64,000 bases of DNA from CAZSDU01 sp964429135 (GCA_964429135.1 CAYSAU010000014.1:1-64000); one strand, 5' to 3'. Numbered from the stretch's first letter, positions 41,736 through 50,982 are shown. Notes: generated from the sequence alone by a model not told the origin. Made by a program: numbers and translations.

Positions 41736-42833
41736 TCAGATTTCATGTTGCCTGGTTTTCTCCCTGAATTCCTTTGGTGTCATGCCTGTATAAGTTTTAA
41801 ACAATTCATTGAAAGCAGACTTGGAATTGAATCCTGCTGCATAGTATACCTCCTGGATGGTCTTTTCGCCCCGGGTATCCCCGGAGAGCACCCTGACGCA
41901 TTCTTTAATCCGGAATTCATTAATCAGGCTCCTGAAATTCATCTTAAATGATTCGTTGATTACCTGTGAAAGCATCCTTTTATTAATTGAAATTTTTGTA
42001 GCTACATGGTTCAACGACAATTCCGGATTTAAATATGGTTTTTCAAGCTCCAGGTAGCTGTTCAGTTTTTGCAAGTAGTCGGATTTATCACGGTCATTCA
42101 ACCTGCTGCTTCTATACTTAAAGGCGCAGTAAATGTCTGGCTTCAACAATAACACAAACATGATTATCAGTGTTAAAACAAGGATCAGCAGCATACAGAT
42201 GCTACTGGTATAGGCACACCAGCCAGGTTGTCTCAAAATCACATAAACGGAAAAGAAATTGAGCTGAACGATCCAGATCGTTATAAAGCCATATAAAACA
42301 ATTTGTAACCAGTTTACTACAGAAAAGTCACTGAACCCGTGAACCACAGGATTGAACTGAACATTCATTTTTTTTAGATAATCTATGGAGAAGATGATGT
42401 AAACAAGACTCTGAATAAGGCAGACTGCATCAACATAAAGCCCTGCCCCTGCAATCACATTCAGGTCGAAGTTAAAATAGCCGAAAAAACCCAGGCTGCA
42501 AAAAAATGGAATAAAATGAATGAAATGAATTGTAATTGGTTTGTTTTTATTGAGAAACGCTCTGAGGTAATAATACATCAAAGGTGCGGCTGTGAGCCGG
42601 GTTAATTTAAACACATAAATGTACAGATGAGATCTGATAAAATACTGATTCGCATAATTCCCCATTGCCAGTGCGATAAATATCTGTAACCCGAAAACAA
42701 TCAACAGGGCTGCTAAAATTCTATTCTCAATTCTACTGCCTTTGGGAGTTAATAAAAAGAAAAAGAACAGCAAAGTGGTCATAAACATGCCCAGCAGTGC
42801 CACACTGTAGATGAATAATGTCATACTATTCAT
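41736..42833 (-). CDS. Membrane-bound AraC-type regulator
   Basis: A 365-residue regulator with six to seven membrane helices in the first two thirds (IYSVALLGMFMTTLLFFFFLL, IENRILAALLIVFGLQIFIALA ...) and a C-terminal AraC DNA-binding domain (SLNHVATKISINKRMLSQVINESFKMNFRSLINEFRIKECVRVL, then VYYAAGFNSKSAFNELFKTYTGMTPKEFREK). The frame extends to 42950, but the ATG at 42833 starts the membrane part and avoids overlap with the upstream gene. It is a tandem copy of the gene at 42859 (25-bp gap). Such proteins are thought to sense an envelope signal and act directly on DNA; target unknown. Confidence 0.85.
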   Translation of the reverse strand: MNSMTLFIYSVALLGMFMTTLLFFFFLLTPKGSRIENRILAALLIVFGLQIFIALAMGNYANQYFIRSHLYIYVFKLTRLTAAPLMYYYLRAFLNKNKPITIHFIHFIPFFCSLGFFGYFNFDLNVIAGAGLYVDAVCLIQSLVYIIFSIDYLKKMNVQFNPVVHGFSDFSVVNWLQIVLYGFITIWIVQLNFFSVYVILRQPGWCAYTSSICMLLILVLTLIIMFVLLLKPDIYCAFKYRSSRLNDRDKSDYLQKLNSYLELEKPYLNPELSLNHVATKISINKRMLSQVINESFKMNFRSLINEFRIKECVRVLSGDTRGEKTIQEVYYAAGFNSKSAFNELFKTYTGMTPKEFREKTRQHEI

Positions 42834-42858
42834 GGTGTAATTCCAAACAGGATCCAGG

Positions 42859-43959
42859 TCAGTTGACGTATTTTGCCCGGTATTCCTGGGGTGTATGATG
42901 GGTATACAGTTTGAACTGGTTGTTAAAGGACGATTTTGAATTGAACCCAACCTGGTATAGGACTTCCAGAATGGTGAGTCGGCTGGCTTTCCGATCGGCC
43001 AGGATTTTCATGCTCTCTGCTATCCTGAATTCGAGGATATAGTTTTTAAAACTCTTGTGAAAAGTTTCATTGATGATCATGGAGAGAATCCTTGGATTGA
43101 GCTGGATCTCGTTGGCCAGCATTTCCAGTGATATATCAGGATTCAGAAAGGGTTTATGCGACTCCATGTAAACATTCAGCCGGCGCAGGTATTCGGTTTT
43201 ATCGCAATCCTGCAGTTTATTGTACCTGTATTTGGTCAGGACATAATAAATATCGGGTCTTATCAGTAGGAACAGCATCACGGCATTGACAAATAAAAAC
43301 GAAGTAAGTGCGTAAATGCTCGCGGTATAGGCGCACCAACCCGGTCGTCGAAGGATCATAAAAATGGCAAATGAGTTCAGGTTCACGATCCATATCACCA
43401 CGTAACCTGTCAGCAGGATTTGCAGCCAAGCGTTTTGCGGGGAGGTGTTCAGGTTTCCGGCGAAGCCCCGAAAGCTGATCTTCATCAATCTCATACTTCT
43501 TAAAGAAATCATGATGTAAATAAAATTAAACCCGAGAATCAGGATGGTCGTATAGAGATCCACAGGTGATTCCCAGATGATAAAATTGCTGGTATAATGG
43601 TAAAAAACAGATAAGAATAGAGTAACTGTCGCGAAGGGGATAAGATGAACCATATTAGCCAGGTTGAAAATTTCCCTCTTTTTCAAAAATGAAGTAATAT
43701 AAAAGTAAAGCAAAGGGCCAATCAGGAAGGATGTCTGCCTCATCATGAAAATGGATTTATGCCAATTTATGAAAAACCGGAAACCGTATTCGCTAGTCAT
43801 AAATGAATAAATAATCTGCAGATTAAAAATCAGAAGAAGCAGCGCTAATGTCCTGTTTTCGGATCTCACCCCTTTTGGGGTAATAAAAAAGAACAGGGAA
43901 AGAAACAAAGTCAGAAATACACTGATGACCACCAGGATCGTGAAGAAATTTAAATACAT
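42859..43959 (-). CDS. Membrane-bound AraC-type regulator
   Basis: A 366-residue paralog of the gene at 41736 with the same layout: several N-terminal membrane helices (FFTILVVISVFLTLFLSLFFFI, LALLLLIFNLQIIYSFM ...) and an AraC domain at the C-terminus (SLEMLANEIQLNPRILSMIINETFHKSFKNYILEFRIAESMKIL, EVLYQVGFNSKSSFNNQFKLYTHHTPQEYRAKYV). The two share the string LRRPGWCAYTASIYA/LRQPGWCAYTSSICM before the last helices. Its promoter (-7 box TAGTTTTG at 43993-43986) is just upstream. It may control the secreted-protein region downstream on the same strand. Confidence 0.85.
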   Translation of the reverse strand: MYLNFFTILVVISVFLTLFLSLFFFITPKGVRSENRTLALLLLIFNLQIIYSFMTSEYGFRFFINWHKSIFMMRQTSFLIGPLLYFYITSFLKKREIFNLANMVHLIPFATVTLFLSVFYHYTSNFIIWESPVDLYTTILILGFNFIYIMISLRSMRLMKISFRGFAGNLNTSPQNAWLQILLTGYVVIWIVNLNSFAIFMILRRPGWCAYTASIYALTSFLFVNAVMLFLLIRPDIYYVLTKYRYNKLQDCDKTEYLRRLNVYMESHKPFLNPDISLEMLANEIQLNPRILSMIINETFHKSFKNYILEFRIAESMKILADRKASRLTILEVLYQVGFNSKSSFNNQFKLYTHHTPQEYRAKYVN

Positions 43960-43985
43960 AAAATGGTTGTAAGAAATTCAGGTAA

Positions 43986-43993
43986 CAAAACTA
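43986..43993 (-). promoter_or_regulatory. -7 box of the membrane AraC pair
   Basis: Minus strand TAGTTTTG fits TAnnTTTG; the ATG at 43959 is 26 bp away. A -33 box is not clear. Confidence 0.45.
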
Positions 43994-44352
43994 TAAGATG
44001 CAACCGACCCGCTGAAATGTAATCGGTAAGTCAAGGAGATTATTCGTTAACAAAGAAGAATCAAGGGTTATGGTGGAGGTTTATAAAGTCCTTACTGCAT
44101 CGCATTAATTCTTTTATTTCGCACCCTAGTATCGATTCCGCATTTTGACCGGTAAAATTGTCGTAAAAAGTGTCTATGTGATGAAAAACAGTAATCTAAT
44201 TGGCGTGTCCGACATCAGGAATGTTTCTAGCCATCGGCTGGTTTTCAAATGAAGAAATCGATTCGTTAATGAATGCTTTATAGGGTATTTTCATCTTGGC
44301 GTATCTTATTGGTATAAAACCTTAAAATTTTAAACCAGTAAAACCATCAGTC
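43994..44352. other. Intergenic stretch between divergent clusters
   Basis: A divergent promoter region of about 360 bp. For the plus-strand gene at 44353 only a TATCTTAT-like box near 44299 is visible, with ATG 50 bp later. No other features. Confidence 0.35.
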
Positions 44353-45603
44353 ATGAAAAAGTTTCAGAAGAATGTAATCCGTACAGGCCTGTTCTTTGTC
44401 CTTTTTGCCGGTTATCTTGTCGGTTTTCCACAGAACACATTGATAACGATCAGCGGACAGTTAAAGAATGCTAAAACCGGTGAAAAAATTATTTATGCAA
44501 CCATTTCCGTTCCCAACACGGGTATAGGAACCGTGTCAAATTCCGACGGAGAATTCCTCCTCAAGGTGAATACATCGCTTAATGCCGAATACTTTGAAGT
44601 ATCTCATGTCAGTTATGCAACCACAAAATTCAAAATCAGCGATGCAGTAGGAAAGGATAAGACTTTTTTTCTTGACATGAAACCCATTCAATTGAAAGAA
44701 ATTTCCATTGTCCCCCAAGATCCACGTACCATTGTGGAAATGGCGCTGGGAAATATCAGCAAGAATTATTGTGGGGTGCCCAATATGATGAATGGTTTCT
44801 ACCGTGAATACATCCGTCAGCGCCGTGATTATCTTTCTATTTCCGAAGCGGTTGTGGATATTTATAAAGCTCCTTATACTACCAGGGAGGATGACAAGGT
44901 CAAAATCTATAAGGGACGTATGGCTTCCAATGTGAAAAAAGCAGATACCCTGATGGTAAAGCTGCAAGGCGGACCGAATGTTTCCCTCTTGCTCGATATC
45001 GTGAAGCATACCGATCTCAGCATTACCCTGGACGTTTTGGATAATTATCAATTTGAACTGGAATCGATGGTAAACATTGATGATAAAATGAACTGGGTCA
45101 TCTCTTTCTCACCTGCCCTTGAAAAAGAAGAACCGCTGTATTCCGGGAAGCTCTACATTGCTCAGGACAATATGGCCATTACCAGGGCTGAGTTCAGCCT
45201 TGACCTCAAGGACGAAGCCAAAGCTGCCCGCCTTTTCATCCAGAAAAAACCAGTGGGATTACGTTTTATGCCGACCTCTACCAGCTATCTGGTGACCTAT
45301 AAAGAACAAAACGGGAAATATTATCTTAATTATGTACGGGTTGATCTGAAATTCCGCTGCGATTGGAAAAAAAGATTATTTAAAAATCATTATTCCGTGA
45401 TGTCGGAAATAGCCATTACCGACAGGCGGGAGAATAATATACTTACATTTGCCAATCAGGAGGTATTTAAATCAAATATGGTATTTACGGAAAAAATACA
45501 GGATTTCGCGGATGCTGATTTCTGGGGGGAATATAATATCATTGAACCGGAAAATTCTATTGAAAATGCTATAAAAAAGCTTTCTAAAGGCATGAAAAAG
45601 TAG
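44353..45603 (+). CDS. Carboxypeptidase-regulatory-like protein of the sigma/FecR cluster
   Basis: A 416-residue exported protein (signal peptide about residues 9-26, RTGLFFVLFAGYLVGFPQ). A CarboxypepD_reg-like domain opens it (ITISGQLKNAKTGEKIIYATISVPNTGIGTVSNSDGEFLLKV...LKEISIVPQDP), then a helix ending in ALGNISKNYCGVPNMMNGFYREYIRQR, and a beta-rich C-terminal part (DQVKIYKGRMASN-like, PLYSGKLYIAQDNMAITRAEFSLDL). The C-terminal part matches the protein at 47104 segment by segment (FYREYIRQRRDYLSISEAVVDIYKAP against FYREGVQKNNKYMSYSEAVFKVYKSP). Envelope protein of the cluster; function unknown. It is 33 bp before the sigma gene. Confidence 0.75.
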   Translation: MKKFQKNVIRTGLFFVLFAGYLVGFPQNTLITISGQLKNAKTGEKIIYATISVPNTGIGTVSNSDGEFLLKVNTSLNAEYFEVSHVSYATTKFKISDAVGKDKTFFLDMKPIQLKEISIVPQDPRTIVEMALGNISKNYCGVPNMMNGFYREYIRQRRDYLSISEAVVDIYKAPYTTREDDKVKIYKGRMASNVKKADTLMVKLQGGPNVSLLLDIVKHTDLSITLDVLDNYQFELESMVNIDDKMNWVISFSPALEKEEPLYSGKLYIAQDNMAITRAEFSLDLKDEAKAARLFIQKKPVGLRFMPTSTSYLVTYKEQNGKYYLNYVRVDLKFRCDWKKRLFKNHYSVMSEIAITDRRENNILTFANQEVFKSNMVFTEKIQDFADADFWGEYNIIEPENSIENAIKKLSKGMKK

Positions 45604-45636
45604 CCAGAAAAAATCAATAATTTAATATCATTCCTT

Positions 45637-46197
45637 ATGCCTCTTTCAGGTTTTAACATACAAAGAAAAATCAAGGATGGAGATATTGGGGAATTTGAAC
45701 GTTTGTTTACAAAATATTACAAACCCTTGTGTCATTATGCGGATAAAATCGTGAAAGATATGGATACGGCAGAAGATTTGGTTCAGGATTTTTTTTATCA
45801 GTTCTGGAAAAACAGAACATCGTTCAGCCTGAAATTATCACTAAACGCTTATTTGTATCAGTCGATTCGAAACAATGCTTTACACTATCTCAAACACCTT
45901 ACTGTCAGGAAAAATCATGCAGAATTTGTTTTCAACGAATTCCGCGACAAAGCACCGTCTGAAATCTTTACTGATGCTGAGTATAATGATCTGGGCAAAT
46001 TAATTAATGCAACATTAAAGGAGATGCCGGAACGCTGCGCCCGGATTTTCCGCATGAACCGTTTCGAAGGGAAGAAATATCGCGAAATAGCCATGATCTT
46101 GTCTGTTTCGGTGAAAACAGTGGAAGCGGAAATGGGGAAAGCGCTGAAGTTGTTTAGAATATCATTGAAGGATTATACCAGAGAGGGATCGTTATGA
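45637..46197 (+). CDS. ECF RNA polymerase sigma factor
   Basis: A 186-residue extracytoplasmic-function sigma factor of the Bacteroidota FecI/RpoE-like group. Region 2 has FERLFTKYYKPLCHYADKIVKDMDTAEDLVQDFFYQFWKNR (residues about 19-60), and region 4 has MPERCARIFRMNRFEGKKYREIAMILSVSVKTVEAEMGKALKLFR (about 130-175). There is no region 1 or 3, as expected. It is controlled by the FecR-like anti-sigma gene that follows with an ATGA overlap. It probably directs transcription of this cluster or of an outer-membrane protein elsewhere. Confidence 0.93.
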   Translation: MPLSGFNIQRKIKDGDIGEFERLFTKYYKPLCHYADKIVKDMDTAEDLVQDFFYQFWKNRTSFSLKLSLNAYLYQSIRNNALHYLKHLTVRKNHAEFVFNEFRDKAPSEIFTDAEYNDLGKLINATLKEMPERCARIFRMNRFEGKKYREIAMILSVSVKTVEAEMGKALKLFRISLKDYTREGSL

Positions 46198-47153
46198 AAA
46201 CATTCAGAGATAAAAACAAAGAAGCGGAAATAATCTCAAAATACCTGAGTGGTGAAATAGGCGAAGTGGAAGCCAGTGAATTTAAAGCGGCTATCTCTAT
46301 TCCTCCTGATACCCGCAAGGCCTGGAGAAAACTGCACGATCGCCTTCAGGATGAGAAGTTGATACCGGCACAGCCGATTACCGGGAAAAGTTGGTTGATA
46401 CAGCCAGTGATCAAAATTGCTGCTGCAATTTTGATCCTGTTGGGTATCGGTGCAGTTGTTTTTTTAACCATGAGCCGCAAACCTTCGGTTGAACTGGTTC
46501 AGTTGAATACTGCCAATGCAACGAATACCCTGATCAAGACCCTGGCCGATGGCTCAGTCATATATATCGCCGGAAATTCATCGTTTTATTTTCCTGAAAA
46601 ATTTAAATCCGATTCTCGTAATGTCGAGTTGAAAGGAGAAGCCTTTTTCGATATTGCACCTGATCCAGGAAAACCTTTTATCATTGAAACAGAAACAGCC
46701 CTGATTCAGGTCATGGGTACGGAATTTAATGTTAAAACCAGAAATAGTCATGCTTTTGAACTTTATGTTAACCGCGGGAAAGTGAAAGTTACGTTGAAGA
46801 CGGATCCGTTAAACAGTCAAATGGTGATGGCCGGTGAAATGATTTCAGCCATCAAGAATAGCCTGGTAAAGTCGGATTATATTGCAAGCGAAGCCAATTC
46901 CTGGTACAAACAACACATGCATTTTAAAGATGAATCTCTCCAGCAGATCATTCATGTGTTGAACCGGAATTTCAATACTAACTTTGTCCTGGCCGATAGG
47001 GAGACCGGAAAACATAGACTTACCGTTACCTTCCATGACGAAACACCCGAAACAATGACTGAGCTTATTTGTATGACCCTGGGCCTGACAAGTCAGAAAA
47101 TCGATGGAAAAGTGGTTTTTTTTGAACATAAGAAAGGTAAAGAACAGCGTTAA
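46194..47153 (+). CDS. FecR-family anti-sigma factor
   Basis: A 319-residue inner-membrane protein: a cytoplasmic N-terminus (about 1-80), one membrane span (PVIKIAAAILILLGIGAVVFLTMS, about 86-108), a FecR domain in the periplasm (LADGSVIYIAGNSSFYFPEKFKS ... FFDIAPDPGKPFIIETETALIQVMGTEFNVKTRNSHAFELYVNRGKVKV, about 125-215), and a C-terminal DUF4974 domain (DESLQQIIHVLNRNFNTNFVLADRE...). It holds the sigma factor inactive until a signal from the outer membrane arrives. Start overlaps the sigma stop (ATGA). Its 3' end overlaps the next gene by 50 bp. Confidence 0.93.
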   Translation: MKTFRDKNKEAEIISKYLSGEIGEVEASEFKAAISIPPDTRKAWRKLHDRLQDEKLIPAQPITGKSWLIQPVIKIAAAILILLGIGAVVFLTMSRKPSVELVQLNTANATNTLIKTLADGSVIYIAGNSSFYFPEKFKSDSRNVELKGEAFFDIAPDPGKPFIIETETALIQVMGTEFNVKTRNSHAFELYVNRGKVKVTLKTDPLNSQMVMAGEMISAIKNSLVKSDYIASEANSWYKQHMHFKDESLQQIIHVLNRNFNTNFVLADRETGKHRLTVTFHDETPETMTELICMTLGLTSQKIDGKVVFFEHKKGKEQR

Positions 47154-48732
47154 AGGTTGTGAATTCAGCCTTTGGAGTGCCTGCTTTGAGGGTTTCATTA
47201 TCCTCACGGGGATGATCTTGTTTTCATTTAATTCAGCCTTCGGCCAGGGCTCTTTGCTCGAAAAAAATATCAGTATCCCAAAACAAAAAACAACGCTTTA
47301 CGAGGCACTGAATCAGATATCGCAAAATGCCGATTGTCTTTTTATCTATGATAGCGAAACCCTGGAAAACAATAAGCGGGTTAAATTGCATGCTGACCAA
47401 CAGCCCCTCCATAAGGTACTCGACGAGTTACTTTCTAATCCTGGTCTTGCTTACAGGGTTCTCGGGAAACATATCCTGATTTACAGAACAAATCGGAATG
47501 AACTGCCTGTAAAAATAATCCAACCGCCTATGCCGGGATTGGATATCGTGAAAAATATTGAAATCAGAGGGTATATTTACGATAAAGAAAGCAAAGCGGC
47601 AATTCCCTTTGCCACCATTGGTGTTGCTGAGAAGAATATCGGGACCGTCACCAACATCGACGGTTTTTTTTTACTTAAAATCCCGGATTCACTCCGGGAG
47701 ACTTCCCTGTTTGTATCTCACTTGGGATATTTAAGTCAGCAGATCCCGGTTCAACTGATCACGGATAGACCTGTTGATATCTACCTTCACCGAAGGGTGT
47801 ATTCTATTCAGGAAGTGATAATCCGTTATATGGATCCGAATCTGATCATAGAGGAGGCAATGGAACATCGGGGGAAGAACTATCCGGGCAATCCTGTCTA
47901 TCTGACCACTTTTTACCGGGAGGGTGTACAGAAAAATAACAAGTACATGAGTTATTCGGAAGCGGTATTTAAAGTCTATAAATCTCCTTTTGAAAGCGGG
48001 CAATCCGATCAAGTGAAACTACTGAAATCGAGAAAAATTCAGGATTCGAGTTCAGGGGATACAGTTATTCTGAAACTGAAAGCCGGTGTGCAATCTGCCC
48101 TCCAACTGGATGTGGTTAAGTTCATTCCGGGATTTCTTGATCAGTCACCTCCCGTCGAATATACCTATAGGTATACCAACTTGGTATCTTACCATAATCA
48201 GGATGCTTATGCGATTTCCTTTACGCAAAATCCCGGCATTCAAAGGGCATTATATTCGGGAACGCTTTATATTGGGAAAGATAACTTTCCCATTCTTGGC
48301 GCTGATTTTGAAATCAACCCCGCCTATCTGAATCTGGCAGAGGAGTTCCTCATCCTGAAGAAAAGCCGCAAGCTGATCGTTAAACTTCAGAAGATCAGTT
48401 ATACGGTCAGCTATATACCCTTTCATGGCAAATATTACCTTCATCATGTGAGATGTGATATGCAACTGACTACAAGGAAGAAGCATCATTTTGTAACCAA
48501 TCAGTTTCACACCTACCTTGAGTTGGCCACTTGTAACATTGATACTTCCAAAGTGGAGAAATTTCCTAAGCAGGAAACCCTGAAACCCAATGTGATATTT
48601 TCCGACCAACCCTACGATAGTGATCCTGCTTTCTGGGGTAATTTCAATACCATCACGCCTGAAATAAAACTCAACGAAGCACTTCAGGGGATTATCGGAA
48701 AAATCGAATGGATGAATGATCTTACTCCGTAA
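47104..48732 (+). CDS. STN and carboxypeptidase-regulatory domain protein (signal partner without barrel)
   Basis: A 542-residue exported protein. Signal peptide at about residues 28-48 (EGFIILTGMILFSFNSAFGQ), then a secretin/TonB short N-terminal (STN) domain (KTTLYEALNQISQNADCLFIYDSETLENNKRVKLHADQQPLHKVLDELL..GLAYRVLGKHILIYR, 58-127), then a CarboxypepD_reg-like domain (EIRGYIYDKESKAAIPFATIGVAEKNIGTVTNIDGFFLLKI, about 150-190), then a beta-rich domain like the protein at 44353. There is no TonB plug or barrel. The STN domain normally contacts a FecR periplasmic domain. In this cluster this protein takes the place of a SusC/TonB receptor as the signal partner. Start at ATG 47104 gives the long N-terminus; overlaps the FecR gene. 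Confidence 0.75.
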   Translation: MEKWFFLNIRKVKNSVKGCEFSLWSACFEGFIILTGMILFSFNSAFGQGSLLEKNISIPKQKTTLYEALNQISQNADCLFIYDSETLENNKRVKLHADQQPLHKVLDELLSNPGLAYRVLGKHILIYRTNRNELPVKIIQPPMPGLDIVKNIEIRGYIYDKESKAAIPFATIGVAEKNIGTVTNIDGFFLLKIPDSLRETSLFVSHLGYLSQQIPVQLITDRPVDIYLHRRVYSIQEVIIRYMDPNLIIEEAMEHRGKNYPGNPVYLTTFYREGVQKNNKYMSYSEAVFKVYKSPFESGQSDQVKLLKSRKIQDSSSGDTVILKLKAGVQSALQLDVVKFIPGFLDQSPPVEYTYRYTNLVSYHNQDAYAISFTQNPGIQRALYSGTLYIGKDNFPILGADFEINPAYLNLAEEFLILKKSRKLIVKLQKISYTVSYIPFHGKYYLHHVRCDMQLTTRKKHHFVTNQFHTYLELATCNIDTSKVEKFPKQETLKPNVIFSDQPYDSDPAFWGNFNTITPEIKLNEALQGIIGKIEWMNDLTP

Positions 48733-48763
48733 TTGATTTTTCCACTGAACTTATATATCTTTG
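48733..48763 (+). promoter_or_regulatory. Promoter of the methylmalonyl-CoA decarboxylase gene
   Basis: TTG (-33) at 48733-48735, a 20-bp spacer and the perfect -7 box TATCTTTG at 48756-48763. The predicted start is near 48770, so the leader is about 20 bases to the ATG at 48791. This rules out the in-frame start at 48761, which lies inside the promoter. Confidence 0.75.
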
Positions 48764-48790
48764 AGGGAAAAATTAATCTCTTCCCACACC

Positions 48791-49570
48791 ATGAGTTTTG
48801 TAAATACTGAATACAGGGATCGTGTTGGCTGGATCACCATGAACAATGATGCCAAGCGGAACGCCCTGAGTTTTGAAATGTTATGCAACCTGATGGATGC
48901 CTTAGATGAGATGATGCTCAGGAAAGCACGCGTGGTGATCATCCGCGCCAATAAAGGAGCAAAAGTTTGGTCAGCCGGATTTGACATCGAGGAATTACCT
49001 CGGGATGGCAGCGACCCATTAGCATATGATAACCCCCTGCAGAAAGTGATCCGAAACATCATGGAATTTCCTGCACCGGTCATTGCCATGGCGGAAGGAA
49101 GCATCTGGGGAGGTGCCTGCAATATTGCCTTCGTGTGTGATATCCTGATCGGCACGAAAAACACTTCCCTGGCCATTACCCCGGCTAAAATTGGGGTCCC
49201 TTACAATACTTCCGGGATACTCCAGTTCCTTGACATCATCGGGGCTCATATTGCCAAAGAGATGTTTTTCACCGCTGAACCAATTTCGGCCGAAAAAGCC
49301 CTTGCACTGGGTATTATGAATCATATTGTCGCAGCTGAAGAATTAGAAGCAATCACCCTAAACATTGCAGAAAAAATCATTGCCAATTCTCCGCTGAGTA
49401 TCCGTGTAATCAAGGAACAACTGAATATTCTTGGAAATGCCATGCCACTATCGCCCCAAACCTTTGAACATATTGATATGCTCAGGAAACTTGCAGGGAC
49501 CAGCAAGGATTACTTGGAGGGGCTTAATGCTTTTTATGAAAAGCGAAAACCGGAATTTAAAGGGGAATAG
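48791..49570 (+). CDS. scpB: Methylmalonyl-CoA decarboxylase (enoyl-CoA hydratase fold)
   Basis: Crotonase-fold enzyme of the ScpB/YgfG group, which decarboxylates methylmalonyl-CoA to propionyl-CoA. The 259-residue length is normal. Shared strings with the E. coli enzyme include KVWSAGFDIEELP (oxyanion region), DPLAYDNPLQ, VIAMAEGSIWGGACNIAF (second oxyanion Gly pair), ITPAKIGVPYNTSGI and a late KDYLEGLNAFYEKRKPEF. The ATG 48791 is supported by the promoter at 48733-48763. The gene precedes the nqr operon by 59 bp on the same strand. Together with CoA-transferase and mutase elsewhere it would let the cell form propionate from succinate. Confidence 0.85.
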   Translation: MSFVNTEYRDRVGWITMNNDAKRNALSFEMLCNLMDALDEMMLRKARVVIIRANKGAKVWSAGFDIEELPRDGSDPLAYDNPLQKVIRNIMEFPAPVIAMAEGSIWGGACNIAFVCDILIGTKNTSLAITPAKIGVPYNTSGILQFLDIIGAHIAKEMFFTAEPISAEKALALGIMNHIVAAEELEAITLNIAEKIIANSPLSIRVIKEQLNILGNAMPLSPQTFEHIDMLRKLAGTSKDYLEGLNAFYEKRKPEFKGE

Positions 49571-49629
49571 TAAGTTTTGTGAATGAATTTTCGTAAAATT
49601 GCAGTTTTATTTTATATAGATATATAAGT

Positions 49630-50982
49630 ATGATACCTGCAAGCATTAAAATCAGGAAAGGTTTTGATATCCAACTTGAGGGGGAGGCGGCGAAGAGCAT
49701 TTTTACGACAACCCCAAGGACTGTTGCTTGTAAGCCGACTGATTTTACCGGTGTATTCCCAAAGATGCTTATCCAGGAAGGGGAGGCGGTTCAAGCCGGG
49801 ACACCGATCTATGCCGACAAGTATAGGGAGCAGGTCGTTTTTACTGCTCCTGTCAGTGGAACGGTAAGAGAAATAAAGCGTGGTCCCAAACGCGTTATCC
49901 AGGAAATTATCATTGAAACCGGAAAGGACATCGATTATCTTGATTTTGGGAAAGCAGATCCTAATGCTTTAACCCGTGATCAAATCATTGAAAAAATGCT
50001 GAAAAGCGGAATCTGGCCGGTTATCAGGCAAAGACCTTACAGTATCATCGCCAATCCTGTCAGTCATCCCAAAGCCATTTTTATTTCAGCCTTCGACACC
50101 AGTCCATTGGGACCGGATTACAATTATATGCTGGAAGGGCAGGCGGACATTTTCCAGACAGGGATTGATGCCTTACACAAGCTGACATCCGGGAAAATTC
50201 ACTTGAACATTCATGACGATTCAGCTAAATCAACCTTCTTTCTGGAAACCAAAGGCGTTCAAGTCAACCGCTTCAGCGGGACTCATCCCGCAGGCAATAT
50301 CAGCACCCAGGTCAGCCGACTGGATCCGATCAACAAAGGAGAGGTGATCTGGTATCTTCGTCCCCAGGAAGTTTTGACGATCGGAAAATTATTCCTTTCA
50401 GGAAAATATGATGCCACGAAAATTTATGCCATTACGGGATCCATGGTTAAGTATCCTGCTTACTGCAAAACTCTTTCAGGAGCTTGTGTGGGGGACATTT
50501 TAAACGACCATCTGCATGCTGGGAAACTCAGGGTTATCAGTGGTAACGTGTTGACCGGTACACGAATAGATAAGGATGATTATGCCGGGTTTTATGATTC
50601 TCAGATTACGGTTATTCCTGAAGGAGATCATTATGAATTTTTAGGCTGGGCAATGCCGGGATTGAATAAGTTCAGTTTTTACAATCATTTCCTTTCCCGT
50701 CTTTTTACTAAAAAGAAATATTCCCTTGACACCAATTTACATGGAGGGGAACGCGCTTTTGTGCTCACGGGTCAGTACGAAAAAGTTTTCCCTTTCGACA
50801 TTTATCCCATGCAACTACTCAAAGCGATCCTTGCTGAGGACATTGACCTGATGGAAAACCTGGGGATATATGAAATCGACAGCGAGGATTTTGCCCTGAT
50901 TGAATTCATTGATCCTTCAAAAATTGAAATCCAGTCCATTGTGAGAAAAGGATTGGATATGATGAGGAAAGAAACGATATAA
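49630..50982 (+). CDS. nqrA: Na+-translocating NADH:quinone reductase subunit A
   Basis: Peripheral subunit of the Na+-NQR respiratory sodium pump, which couples NADH oxidation to quinone reduction and Na+ export. The 450-residue length and family strings (IRKGFDIQLEGEAAK at the N-terminus, MLIQEGEAVQAGTPIYADK, APVSGTVREIKRGPKRVIQEI, a lipoyl-like fold; then GLNKFSFYNHFLS) identify it. It has no membrane span. It starts the operon nqrABCDEF, with 26-bp, 28-bp, -4-bp, 25-bp and 18-bp gaps between the genes. Confidence 0.95.
   Translation: MIPASIKIRKGFDIQLEGEAAKSIFTTTPRTVACKPTDFTGVFPKMLIQEGEAVQAGTPIYADKYREQVVFTAPVSGTVREIKRGPKRVIQEIIIETGKDIDYLDFGKADPNALTRDQIIEKMLKSGIWPVIRQRPYSIIANPVSHPKAIFISAFDTSPLGPDYNYMLEGQADIFQTGIDALHKLTSGKIHLNIHDDSAKSTFFLETKGVQVNRFSGTHPAGNISTQVSRLDPINKGEVIWYLRPQEVLTIGKLFLSGKYDATKIYAITGSMVKYPAYCKTLSGACVGDILNDHLHAGKLRVISGNVLTGTRIDKDDYAGFYDSQITVIPEGDHYEFLGWAMPGLNKFSFYNHFLSRLFTKKKYSLDTNLHGGERAFVLTGQYEKVFPFDIYPMQLLKAILAEDIDLMENLGIYEIDSEDFALIEFIDPSKIEIQSIVRKGLDMMRKETI

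Noticed and set aside
19278..43959. Genomic island with mobility genes
   Set aside because: No integrase, transposase, att repeats or tRNA junction were seen; the block is accessory in content but its mode of gain is unknown.
46194..48732. Typical polysaccharide-utilisation locus (SusC/SusD)
   Set aside because: No SusC-type barrel, no SusD lipoprotein and no glycoside hydrolase are present near the sigma/FecR pair.
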